This document shows positions 52,754 to 62,299 of a stretch of 64,000 nucleotides of DNA, one piece after another (the first letter of the stretch is position 1; each line of letters opens with the position of its first letter). Both the position numbers and the translations under genes were made by a program. A model generated the notes under the pieces. That model was not told where the DNA came from and did no database searches. It worked only from the letters and a program-made list of their open reading frames with translations. This DNA is from Symbiodinium natans (Eukaryota > Sar > Dinophyceae > Suessiales > Symbiodiniaceae), in assembly GCA_905221605.1 (NCBI GenBank), contig CAJNDS010000205.1, positions 1 through 64,000 on the forward strand, in the 5' to 3' direction.

Positions 52754-53099
52754 TAGTCTACACCGTGCTTGAGTTTTTGTTGGGCTGATACAAGCAGCAA
52801 CAAGTAAAGCTGCAAGGCTGTTTGGGTTGTTGTTGCAGAAGGATGGAGGGCTTTTGTGGTGTGTGGGACGAAAGTGTTGTACTTCTGTGTCATCTCCATC
52901 TCACCAACGCAGATTCAGTTTCTGGCATGTGGACGTGCTTCAGAAGCTCCAAAGGGATCCTGCTATTTGGGGGTCTCTATTAGGGCCCCCTTATGTTCGT
53001 AAACCAAAACCCTCTCAGGCGACATGGTCGCCCCACCCATAGCTTTCGTTGACTTTGGCTCTCCCGCCCTCCGCTCCCGATGCCGGTGTCTGCTGTTAC

Positions 53100-53238
53100 T
53101 GCAGCACGCACGCACACCACGCACGCACACGCACACGCCCACGCACACGCACACGCCCACGCACGCGCACGCGCACGCACACGCACACGCACACGCACAC
53201 GCACACGCACGCACGCACGCACGCACGCACGCCCGCCC

Positions 53239-53275
<37 letters not shown>

Positions 53276-53277
53276 CA

Positions 53278-53355
<78 letters not shown>
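53100..53355. repeat. (CACG/CACA)n microsatellite
   Basis: About 255 bp of alternating purine-pyrimidine sequence: ACGC-rich, then CACA at the end. ORFs here are Arg/Thr/His or Cys/Val repeat artefacts. Confidence 0.95.
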
Positions 53356-53358
<3 letters not shown>

Positions 53359-53420
53359 CTGCCAGTTTCACGCGACAACCTGAGCCGGATGCAAAGTGAA
53401 CTGCGAGTCACTCTATACCT

Positions 53421-53459
53421 ATATATATATATATATATATATTCATATATATATATATG
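53421..53459. repeat. (TA)n run
   Basis: Two TA tracts split by TTCA; a likely melting or cruciform-prone site. Confidence 0.9.
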
Positions 53460-53539
53460 CATCACAGTTTATGGTGTTGGCTTTGGAGATCCAATGGGTC
53501 CTTTGCTTCCTGACAATGTCTCGCCGGTATGTCAACCGC

Positions 53540-54440
53540 TATAGAAATGCGATTAGAAGAACCTATTGAAACACAACAGAGAAACACCGTTCGAAACCTT
53601 TTGAAGCACGAACGGCAAACGTTTTCGAGACACGAATTGAAGACCCCTATATAAATAATCACGACAAAATCTTATACTATTGACATGCGCTATGTACACT
53701 GTAAACCTGAAAGAAATATGACTAGCAAACCTATAGAAGAACGTTTAGCAAGCCCTACAGGAACACGATTTAGGAAAATCGATTAGAAAACTTGATAGAA
53801 ACACGCCAACCCTACAGACATACGATTTCAATCAGTATAAAGACACGATTAGAACACTTGCTGAAATACATGATTGGAGCCACTAGACAAACTCGATTGG
53901 GGAACACCATGGAAACATGGTTAGAAAACACGAGAGTGGAAACACAGTCTAGAACACACGATTTGCAAGCATTGAAACACTAGAAGGGCGGTTTCAATAC
54001 GCTGCAAACACACCGCTTGGAGGCGTCATAAGAAAGCCTGATAGAAGCACGATTATCATGATGGAGACGCACGCGTAGAAAGCACTATAGAAGCACATTT
54101 CAAAAACACCTGCAGAAACACGGTCGAACATGCTTGAAACCCATGCAGAACCACGATAAGAAAACACGATAGAAACACGAGTAGCATTATAGATTCTATA
54201 GACGTAGAAGCAGGGTTCGAAGAGACAACTGGAAACGACAACGGAGAACTTCACAGAAACCAATGTTAGGAACGTCTGATAAAGACGATCATCAGACACC
54301 AAAGGCTCATGATTAGCAAGCTCTATAGAAACAAGTTGGAAGATCCTGCAGAAACACGATTGGCAATTGAAACGCGGTTCATTAAACCTATAAAAACACG
54401 GGCAGAACATCGTATGGAAAAATGCTTAGAAAGCACTTTG
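53540..54440. repeat. diverged tandem repeat of an AGAAACACGATTAGAAAAC unit
   Basis: About 900 bp in which variants of CTATAGAAACACGATTAGAA recur every 20-35 bp with heavy drift. Open frames on the minus strand through it are by-products. Confidence 0.75.
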
Positions 54441-54782
54441 GAAATTCAGGGTTTGACGCACTTCGGCGCACCTCCGACTGTTTGAATTGATGTGTTGCAC
54501 ACACTCAGCCGTTTCACGGCACTGAATCGCTGCCAAGAGTCTGACACGGCACGGTCCTTGAGCTGAAGCTTGCAACCCCGGGTCCGAAACGCCTCAGAAG
54601 TTACGTCCCATGTCGTGACAAAAATGTTAGTAGACAAATGAGGAAAAAGCGTGTTGAACTCTTGTTTCATAGATCTTACAGACGTTCGACGCCCTATGCT
54701 GTTCTGCGTTCGGGCTAGGCTGTTTTGTGTGGGCGACACGCAAATGGTAAGCAAAAGTTTGTTCTTTTTTGCAATGGTTATC

Positions 54783-54885
54783 TTGGGATGTTCCCCCATA
54801 TGCTAACAGTCCTTGGTGGGGTTTACAATATGGGGGGTACTAGAATCCCAATTAAGGACTGTTAGTATAAGGGGTAACATCCCAA
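54783..54885. repeat. palindromic element (MITE family A)
   Basis: TTGGGATGTTCCCCCATATG and the reverse complement of its right end (TTGGGATGTTACCCCTTATA) form inverted arms of about 38 bp. Both arms contain CTAACAGTCCTT. Confidence 0.8.
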
Positions 54886-55300
54886 ATGTTTCTCAAAGTG
54901 TCATGCCATAAACAAGAAAGAATTCAGCGTTGGCTGTCAGCACTCTGTGGCAACGGGAAGGGATGCGCCTCCCCGAGCCCCATGCCGGAAGAAAAACAAG
55001 CAAACCGCCAGCCACGATTGTGGCATTTTGCTGCAGTCTTAGCTGCCGAATTGTAGGAAAGACGGCACAATTTCATGGTGAATACTATGTGCCATGTTCT
55101 TAAGATCTCGATACCAAAACAAACAACAGCAGAACACGTGGAAAACAAACGGGAACTAGTACGAAGAGAGCTCAGCGTCCCAGTCAGTCCCGAGGCGCAG
55201 CATCGTTTGCTGGATTTTGCTGGGTATGTGCATGAATTCGAGCAGTGCTTTTTGTTACTGTACCATGTCAATTTAGGGTTTAGGGTTTAGGGTATTCTTT
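54886..55300 (+). CDS. possible ORF, unidentified
   Basis: The plus-strand frame 55075-55290 reads KISIPKQTTAEHVENKRELV then RRELSVPVSPEAQHRLLDFA. It has protein-like composition and could be an exon. No family or splice structure was recognised. Confidence 0.25.
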
Positions 55301-55401
55301 ACCTCTTGCTTGTGCATAGTGTGTTGGGTGGCAATGCAACCCAGGCACCCTGACACCCCAAAAACCAAGCGCCCCAACCCCGAATCATCAACGCCAGCCC
55401 C

Positions 55402-55487
55402 TGGATGTTCCTCCTCATACTTCTAGAATCCTCAGTAGGGATTCTAGTACCCCCTAGAATCATCCCTATGAAGGACTGGAACATCCC
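55402..55487. repeat. palindromic element (MITE family A)
   Basis: GGATGTTCCTCCTCATACTT at the left and AAGGACTGGAACATCC at the right are complementary in part. The centre AGGGATTCTAGTACCCCCTA resembles the other copies. Confidence 0.7.
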
Positions 55488-55860
55488 TAAACCCTAAACC
55501 CTACATCCTAAGCCCTACAGTAAACCCTAAACCCTAAACCCTAAACCCCAAACCCCAAACCCTAAACCCTAAACCCGAAACCCTAAACCGCGAACCTTGA
55601 ACCTTGAGCAGCGCGAGCCAGGCCGTGGGTCCATCTCCTGCCGCGGAGGCGCGCTGTTGGGGGGAGCGGGGGGGGGGGGGGGGCTTGCGAAAAGCGGGGT
55701 ACCGATTTTGGGGGTTCCTACGTAAGTTTAGGGCTTAGGGCTTAGGGGTTTAGAGTTGAGGGTTTAGGGTTTTTTAGAGTTTAGGGTTTCAGGGTTTCAG
55801 GGTTTCAGGGTTTAGGGTTTAGGGTTGGGGGTTTAGGGTTTAGGGTTCCTATATTAAGGA
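55485..55860. repeat. telomere-like tracts in both orientations
   Basis: CCCTAAA units at about 55485-55600, then TTTAGGG and TTTCAGGG units at about 55728-55850, with a G14-type run (about 55664-55683) between them. Confidence 0.85.
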
Positions 55861-56639
55861 TTCTACTATTTGGGCGTATATCCCTATTGGGGGACATGCC
55901 CTTATGCCAAGAGTGAGCCTCCTGCCATTTTCAGGGTTTTGCGTTCGGGTCCGAGAGTTTTGGGGTTTAGGGGCCTTTCGGCGCCAAACAACAGCCCGAG
56001 GCCCTCGACTGGTTTAGGGGTTCGAAGAGAAGCGGGTTCCTAGTACCGTTTTTGGCGGTATGCGGATCTCGTTTTTGGATTGAAGGCTCGGCTATTCAGG
56101 GATCAGACCACCTCAGATGCGAAAGACCTGAAGCCCTACACTTCGATGCCCCCCAAAATCAGGGGACCAAAGGAGGGACCCTTGTCAGGGACCTTAGGGG
56201 TTCTTTGGGGGGGTAGTTAGGGGCTGAAGCCCCTTAACTTAAGCCCCAAAATCCCCAATCCCCTGAGAAAGCAAACAGCTCCCCCCCAAAGCCAAACCAG
56301 GCAGTCTCAGGCACCCCAAGGCTTAGGGTTAGCGGTTTCGGGTTTAGGGTTCAGGGTGTGGCGCATTTAGCGCATGAGGGTTTCGGGGGAATTATGGCTT
56401 GGCAGTCTTGGGGTGAATGCCCATAGCTCCAGGCTCAAAACCCGCATCGCTAGACAGATTATGACACATGCACCCGATCGCCAGGATAAGGCTGGGAGGC
56501 CTTCCGATGGCTTCCGAAAGCTACTGACTTAGTGTTCTCGACGATGAAGCGCGCTCTCGCGCTCGTGCCGAGGCTTTGATCCCTTTGCTGGGGCTCTAGA
56601 GTACTCACCGCGAGCCCCGTCAGCCTGCCAGTCTACACC

Positions 56640-57480
56640 AAACCATGGGGCAACCTCAACCCCCACCAGATTCCATTTTAAACCCCTCAGCTCCAGATGC
56701 AGCTTGACACCGAAAACCCCAACCTGTCGGATTTGGTGCTCTTTGCTTGGGGGCCTGGGAGGTTTTCAAGGGGGTCCGGAAAGCCCCCCCGCAAACCTTA
56801 GCAGCCCTCTGAGCCAAGGCGTGAAAGCCGCGCTGTGCTGCCAAACCGCAGCCGCAGCGCACGGTAATGCCTGGGGAAGTCACGGGGTCTGATGTTGCAT
56901 TCCGCAGAAGTCCCCTTGCCTCCTTAAAGGCTTTAAAAGGGTTCTGAAGTGTGGGCCCTTGGGCTCAGGCAAAGATCGACTCCCTGAGGCCTACCCCAAC
57001 CCCCTGCAAGGATGAGAGGATGGGTTAAACACCACAGGCATCCCCGATGAAAGCCCCAGTACATGCCAGCTTTTGCGGGCCTGTTCTCCAACTTTGCCCA
57101 ACGTTTTAGTCGACGGCCTCAGATTCGAGGGCTGCCATTATTCCCTTTTGGGTTTCGGGATGTGTGGGCTGGAAAGTAGATGCCTTCAGAGTGCTGACCT
57201 TCTCCAAGGCGATTTCGGGTCTAGGGCTTCGGGATTGTGGCCAGAGGTCGGGCAAAGGGGGCAGGTCCCCGCTAGAGGCATTTCCTCCAGCAATCGTTTG
57301 GAGCGGAATCTGTGAGCTGCAGCTGTCCTAACTCCCGACCCCAACAATTTGCTGGTGCATCTTGCATCCGACGCCTGTCGCTGCGATGGTACCTTCTATT
57401 TCGGACAGATGCAGTGCACACGGCATGCACCACGAGGTTTCGATGGCTAAGCCCTGCAACCCCAAGGCAGAGCTCCAAAT
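56640..57480 (+). CDS. possible exons of an unidentified gene
   Basis: Short protein-like plus-strand pieces: LQMQLDTENPNLSDL near 56695-56740 after a CAG, MPAFAGLFSNFAQ near 57062-57100, and PNNLLVHLASDACRCDGTFY near 57332-57395. They could be exons of one spliced gene upstream of the monooxygenase, but no family is recognised and the joins were not verified. Confidence 0.25.
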
Positions 57481-57639
57481 CTGGCAGACCTCAAACCTTT
57501 CAGCCCCTCGAAAGCCCGTTGCCTCACACTACATTGCACAGGGAGGGACTCCGAAGGATTTCCTTCCCCAGCGCTCGACCCTCAAACCTTCTGGGCGGTG
57601 CTCTGGCAAAATGAAGGGTCACATGGGGGGTTTCCGACA

Positions 57640-57725
57640 TTAGGGGGACCTTATTTGGGATCCTTATTATTAGGGGATCTTACAATTGGGGGTCTCCATA
57701 TAAAGGGTCCCCTATTTTCGTAAAC
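57640..57725. repeat. diverged palindromic element
   Basis: GGGGGACCTTATTTGGGATCC at the left partly pairs with ATATAAAGGGTCCCC at the right. It resembles the intron elements elsewhere but is more eroded. Confidence 0.45.
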
Positions 57726-58482
57726 CCCCATATTCAGAGACTCAGGGTCGGAGGGGAGATTTAGTCTGTTCGGGCCAATTCGCATCACAGCCAACATTGC
57801 ATCCCACAGTGGCCCCCTGCAGCCTTAAAGTTACAATTTTTTCGGGCAGGTTTGGGTTTGGGCTTTGTAAATGCCTGCGTGCACGGCGTCGGCAACCGCG
57901 TTTGGCCCGACGCAGGGTGCAGCGAGGCCAACTCTGATGGATTTAGGGTGGTCCCAGGAGGGTTTCAGCGGGCTCGCAGACCCAGGTGTGAGGGTCGGCG
58001 TTTCCGAGCGTGGGCCACGGGGGTCCCAGGGCGGGTCCACAAATGACAAAACGAACAAAGCTGTGGATCCGAACCCGACAAAACCGAACGTAAAACCAAA
58101 ATGGCGTTCGAGGTGGCGTCTAACTGATCAGTACCTTTTGCTTTGGCACGCCTCTGTCCACAAGTTTTGGGCCGGGGTCGGGAAGGGGGAAGGTCTGCTT
58201 GTTCTAGACGCCTCCGGCCGAGGCGAATCTCTAGCATTTTGGTGTTTGGACTTTGGAGTTCATTGTTGTCCAGGGCCCCATCCATCACCTGGCAGCTGTG
58301 TTGGCTGGTATGTGCATGCATGGGCATTTCATATCATATCAAGGACCAGCTAGCTATGTTCAACTCAACACTCTCGGAGGCTCAGAAGCGAAAAAGACAC
58401 CGGATTGTGCTTACCTTGTGACAGAAAGATTTTTTTGTCGGGTTTGTTGGTTGCTTTGATTTCGTGGTGCTTGGCTTTGGCC

Positions 58483-61472
58483 ATGGCATCGGTGGTCCAA
58501 GTGCCGAGACTCGACGGATCGGTGCTGGGTGCCCTTGAGAAGGTCGGCTTCGCCTCCTCCATCGCCTCCTCCGTCGCTGCGCCCCCACACCGGGCACCCC
58601 GGGCACCCCGGCCACTCCGGGCACCGGGACAAGGCCGCAGCCTGGCCGCTTCCTCGCTGCTGGCGGCAGCCGGCCTCTCTGCCTGCCGGCTTCGTCGGAG
58701 CTTGCGCTGCGGGAGCTGCGGGCGCCAGGCCTCCCCACGCGTGGCCGTGGTGGGCGCTGGGCCCGCCGGCCTGGCAGCCGCTCTGGCGCTCCGCAAGGAG
58801 GCAGGGCTGGATGACATCACCGTGCTCGAGCGCTCGCCTGAGCTAAGGCGTGAACCGCTGCGATGCTGTTTAGGGCCCCCGCTGGCTTTCAGGAGTGCGG
58901 CTTCAAGAAGCCCATAGCCCCAAGCATCCCCAAGCCCTACATTCCAAGTTCAGGCTTTTAGGCTTGTGTCTTATGGGGCTCGGGGGGTTTTAGGTTGACA
59001 GCTTCGCCTTCTCGAAAGAGCCAAAAGCCAACAGCAATGGGAGGCCTGGAGTCGGTGGTGGTGTGCAGCTTCACTCCGGAGCTGCCTTGCTGGAACCTCT
59101 GCCCGCCTTTGGGGGGGGCTTTAGGGCTTTAGGGATCCCGAACCTCAAGCGCCGAGCTTGAGGGCTGCGGCCCTAGCATGTGCTGTAGTTGTGCTGTGGT
59201 TGTGCTGTGGTTGTGCTGTGGTTGTGCTGTGATCCTTGCATTCGAAAATCATGACTCCTGAGCTTGAGGAACCCGTGGCCCGAAAAGTCCGAGGTTTCGC
59301 GCGTGACGCGGAGAATCCCGTGAACCCCGAAGCATGAATGTTGATCCGATGAATATGTAGATAAATTTGTTATGTTCCTCTCAAAGTACATAGAGAGAAA
59401 AAAAGTCGAGGAGAACGCGGAGATTTTCCTGTGTAAACATAGAGAAAACCGACGTTTTCCTATGTAAATACAGAAAAAGAGCGGGGTTTTCCCTGCAAAT
59501 ATAGAGGAGTAGAGGTTCTCCCATATAACTATAGAAAAGGCTTTCTTATGGAAATGTAGAGAAAACAGAGGTTTTCCTATGGAAATACAGAGAACCCGCA
59601 CCAAACAAAAAGTTTCCCCCGCAAAAACCCAAAAACAAATCTCCAAAAACAAAGACCTCCCACCCATGTCTAACCGTCCAGCCACTGTTGTCTTCAGGAT
59701 GTGCGCATGGGAGTCCTGGACACTGAGCTGTCTAGACCCTCGCTTGAACCTCTCAAGCTTTGCAATCCTAAGCAGTTCCCGCAACCCGAGGAGGAGCTGG
59801 GAGTGGACCTCAGCTTCGCTCAGCCGCTGCGGCGCATCCGGAGCCACGGGGGTCAGAGTTTGGGGAGGGTTTTGAATGAGGGCGCTCTCCTAGGTCTTCC
59901 TACTGGTGGGCTGTGATCTGGGCGATGCTTCTTCTATCTTCTTCTGCCAGCGTCGACATCTCTTCTCTGTGTTGTTAAGCGCGGCTGTGCGAGCGGGGCT
60001 GCCAGCCCCATGCAAGCCCCGTTTAGTTTCCATATGGCTCACGTCTGGCAAAAGACATCAAGAAGCCAAAGCCCGAAACCCCCCACAGAAGCCCTACCCT
60101 AAACCCATTATCCGGAACCGGACAAGTCCGCAAGCAGAGGCTGGGTCACAAAGGAGGAGTTCTTGCACATCCTACACTTTAGGGGGTTGTGAGGGTTTTG
60201 AGTTCAAGAAGACCCGCTCTGTCTGAGCCAAGTCCACCCCACTTGCTGTGGTTTGGCCTTCACCAAAACTTCAAGTAATCTTGGGGTCGGAATAGTTACG
60301 AATAGTATTCCCTTATGGTCCCTTTGTATATTCCCTTATGGTCCCTTTGTAACTATACTACAATAGCCCCAATTATTCAGGCCCCTATTTATTGTGGTTG
60401 CTCAGCTCAAGCTACGAGCTCCGTGTGAGAGGAGCCGCTCCGCCAGTGGTGATGAGCTGCTGCAGCTGGATCTCCCGAACCTGCTCGCATTTTGACCGAA
60501 GTCCAAGAGGGTTTAGGGTTTAGGGTTCAGGGTTTAGGGTTTAGGGTTTTGGGTTTAGGGTTGAGGGTTCAGGGTTCAGGGTTTAGGGTTTAGGGTTTAT
60601 AGGGAGGGCTGAGAAGGGGTCTAGGGTCTTGTAAGGCTTGGAGAGCTCTTGGTCCTAGGCCAGAGACAGAAAGCACTGAGACGCTTTACATGAATCCTGA
60701 AGCACTGAAGCCCTCATGGTTCCAAGGTTTCAGGTTTCGGGGTTTAGGTTGTCGAGGGCATAAGTACAGTGGAGTTGCCATGCATGAGCTTCGAAGCTTC
60801 TAGTTAATTTAGAATCCCTAAGCCCGAGGTCAGCGAGAGACTTCGCAGATACGTTCCAGCCTTCAAGTAGACCCCTTAGTTCGCAGTCCTACAGCCCACA
60901 GCGCAAGCCCCGAACCGTGCGAAGCTTCGAGGACACATTTGAAGCGTTTTCGGGCTCCGTACGGCGATCCGATGGCCAACCCGCCAGCTGCACCGCTCTT
61001 TGGAAAGCATATGAGGTTTTCCGAGAATAGAGGGGTGTCCTTTTTGGGGTCCCTTTTAGGGGATTCTAGTCTTTTTGGGGGGTAAAAGGGGTACCCCTAT
61101 TTTGGAAAATGCCCATCTAAAGCAAGGGCCGTTTATAGGGGTTTGAGGATTTGAGGCCCTGGTGGCGTCCGGGGGGTTTAGGCTGAAGGCTTCTGTTTTT
61201 GGGGTTTAGAGTGCTTTTCATTGACCAGAAGCGGGCTCCAGGATGGGTCTGAACCCGAAACCTTGAATCCTCCAACTTACTGTCGGTTGAATCAGGGACC
61301 CTATACATACCCTTTAAGGGATTATAAAAAGAGCACCTCATTCCCCCATTCCTTAGTACCCGTAAGCCAAGTGCCCTAGGTGATGCGGGACGCGCTGCTG
61401 GAGGCCATGGCCAAGTCCCTGCCTTCGGGCAGCATTCGCCTGGGGAGGAAGCTGCTGGACGTGCAGATGAAC
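58483..61472 (+). CDS. FAD-dependent monooxygenase, spliced, incomplete model
   Basis: Exon 1 (58483 to about 58843) starts MASVVQVPRLDG, has an Ala/Arg/Ser-rich stretch that could be a targeting region, and then the FAD-binding Rossmann motif RVAVVGAGPAGLAAALALRK (GxGxxG) with VLERSPE at the end of the second strand. Exon 2 (about 59023-59105) reads RPGVGGGVQLHSGAALLEPL. Exon 3 (59698 to about 59850) ends LSFAQPLRRIRSHG. Exon 4 (about 60431-60490) reads RSASGDELLQLDLPNLLAF. Exon 5 (61380 to about 61472) reads VMRDALLEAMAKSLPSGSIR then LGRKLLDVQMN. The order follows the salicylate-hydroxylase/zeaxanthin-epoxidase type of flavin monooxygenase. The substrate is unknown. The second FAD motif (GD-type) and the C-terminus were not found and may lie beyond the window or in missed exons. 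Confidence 0.7.
60308..60353 (+). repeat. 23-bp perfect tandem duplication
   Basis: TATTCCCTTATGGTCCCTTT plus GTA occurs twice back to back, inside a small AT-rich palindromic segment (60290-60370) in a monooxygenase intron. Confidence 0.85.
60510..60600 (+). repeat. TTTAGGG array in the monooxygenase gene
   Basis: About 12 units with TTCAGGG and TTGAGGG variants, shortly after exon 4. Confidence 0.9.
61028..61110. repeat. palindromic intron element
   Basis: AATAGAGGGGTGTCCTTTTT at the left pairs imperfectly with AAAAGGGGTACCCCTATT at the right, in the intron before exon 5 of the monooxygenase. Confidence 0.55.
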
Positions 61473-61479
61473 CTTGGAG

Positions 61480-62155
61480 TTCACGAAGTCGGAGCCCCCC
61501 TTTATGGGGAACGTTTATCGTATCCTAGTACACCCCCCCACCTTCCCTCTAAGTCTAGCACAGCCCGCACTGAAGTGTTTCCGGTTGGTAGGGGGCCTAG
61601 CTTCTAGAGCTTAGCGGTTTAAGACGTCGGGTTGAGGGTCTCTTCGGCGTGCTCGGAACCCTGAGGCCGCTTAGCACCGCAACGCCTGAACCGAGTTGAG
61701 TCGAGCCCTCCGACTCTCCGACTCGAAACGCTCCCCCAACCATCAGCCAAACTTAACACCCTCCTTTCAAGTATCGTAAGCTTTACTGAGCTCTTCAAGT
61801 ACAGGGAAGCCTTAGACTTAGACAGCTTCAGGAGCCCGGGCGGGCAGTCTGCGACGCTCGATTGAAGATGGGGCAGTGGGTGAGCTGCTCTTGTGTCATT
61901 TTGGAGGGGGAGTAGTTCTTGGGCTCGGGGGAAGTGGTTCAGATCTTAGGTGGGTTGGGCTTCGACCCTACAGCCTGGGCCTGAACCTCATGGGAACGGG
62001 CTTCAGGGTTTCAAAGTTCGGCGCTTGGGTGCCCGCCCCAGTCCTTGCAAAGCCTAAACTTGCCGAAGCTTCTGTCACATCCCCGAGGACCTGCCGCTTT
62101 GAAGCCGGACAAGAGGCAAACGGGCTTCAGGGCTAAGCCCGAAATTTTAGAGGGG
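61480..62155. other. no confident exon seen
   Basis: About 700 bases that follow the last recognised monooxygenase exon. Short open stretches exist, but none shows the missing C-terminal motifs. Confidence 0.3.
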
Positions 62156-62164
62156 TGGGGTGTT

Positions 62165-62292
62165 TGGGCTTGAGGGTTTGAGGGTTTGAGGGTTTGAGGG
62201 TTCGAGGGTTCGAGGGTTCGAGGGTTCGAGGGTTCGAGGGTTCGAGGGTTCGGGGGTTCCAGGGTTTGAGGGTTTGAGGGTTTGAGGGCTTC
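62165..62292 (+). repeat. (GAGGGTTT/GAGGGTTC)n array
   Basis: About 16 units of an 8-bp repeat, GAGGGTTT changing to GAGGGTTC in the middle and back again. It is related to, but longer than, the 7-bp TTTAGGG unit. Confidence 0.9.
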
Positions 62293-62299
62293 GGTTTAA

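Noticed and set aside
53000-53545. Several Arg/Thr/His or Cys/Val ORFs of up to 160 codons
   Set aside because: Artefacts of the (CACG)n tract on both strands.
58085-58110. CCAAAATGGC as a reverse-complement spliced leader
   Set aside because: The match is limited to ten bases and the flanks do not fit.
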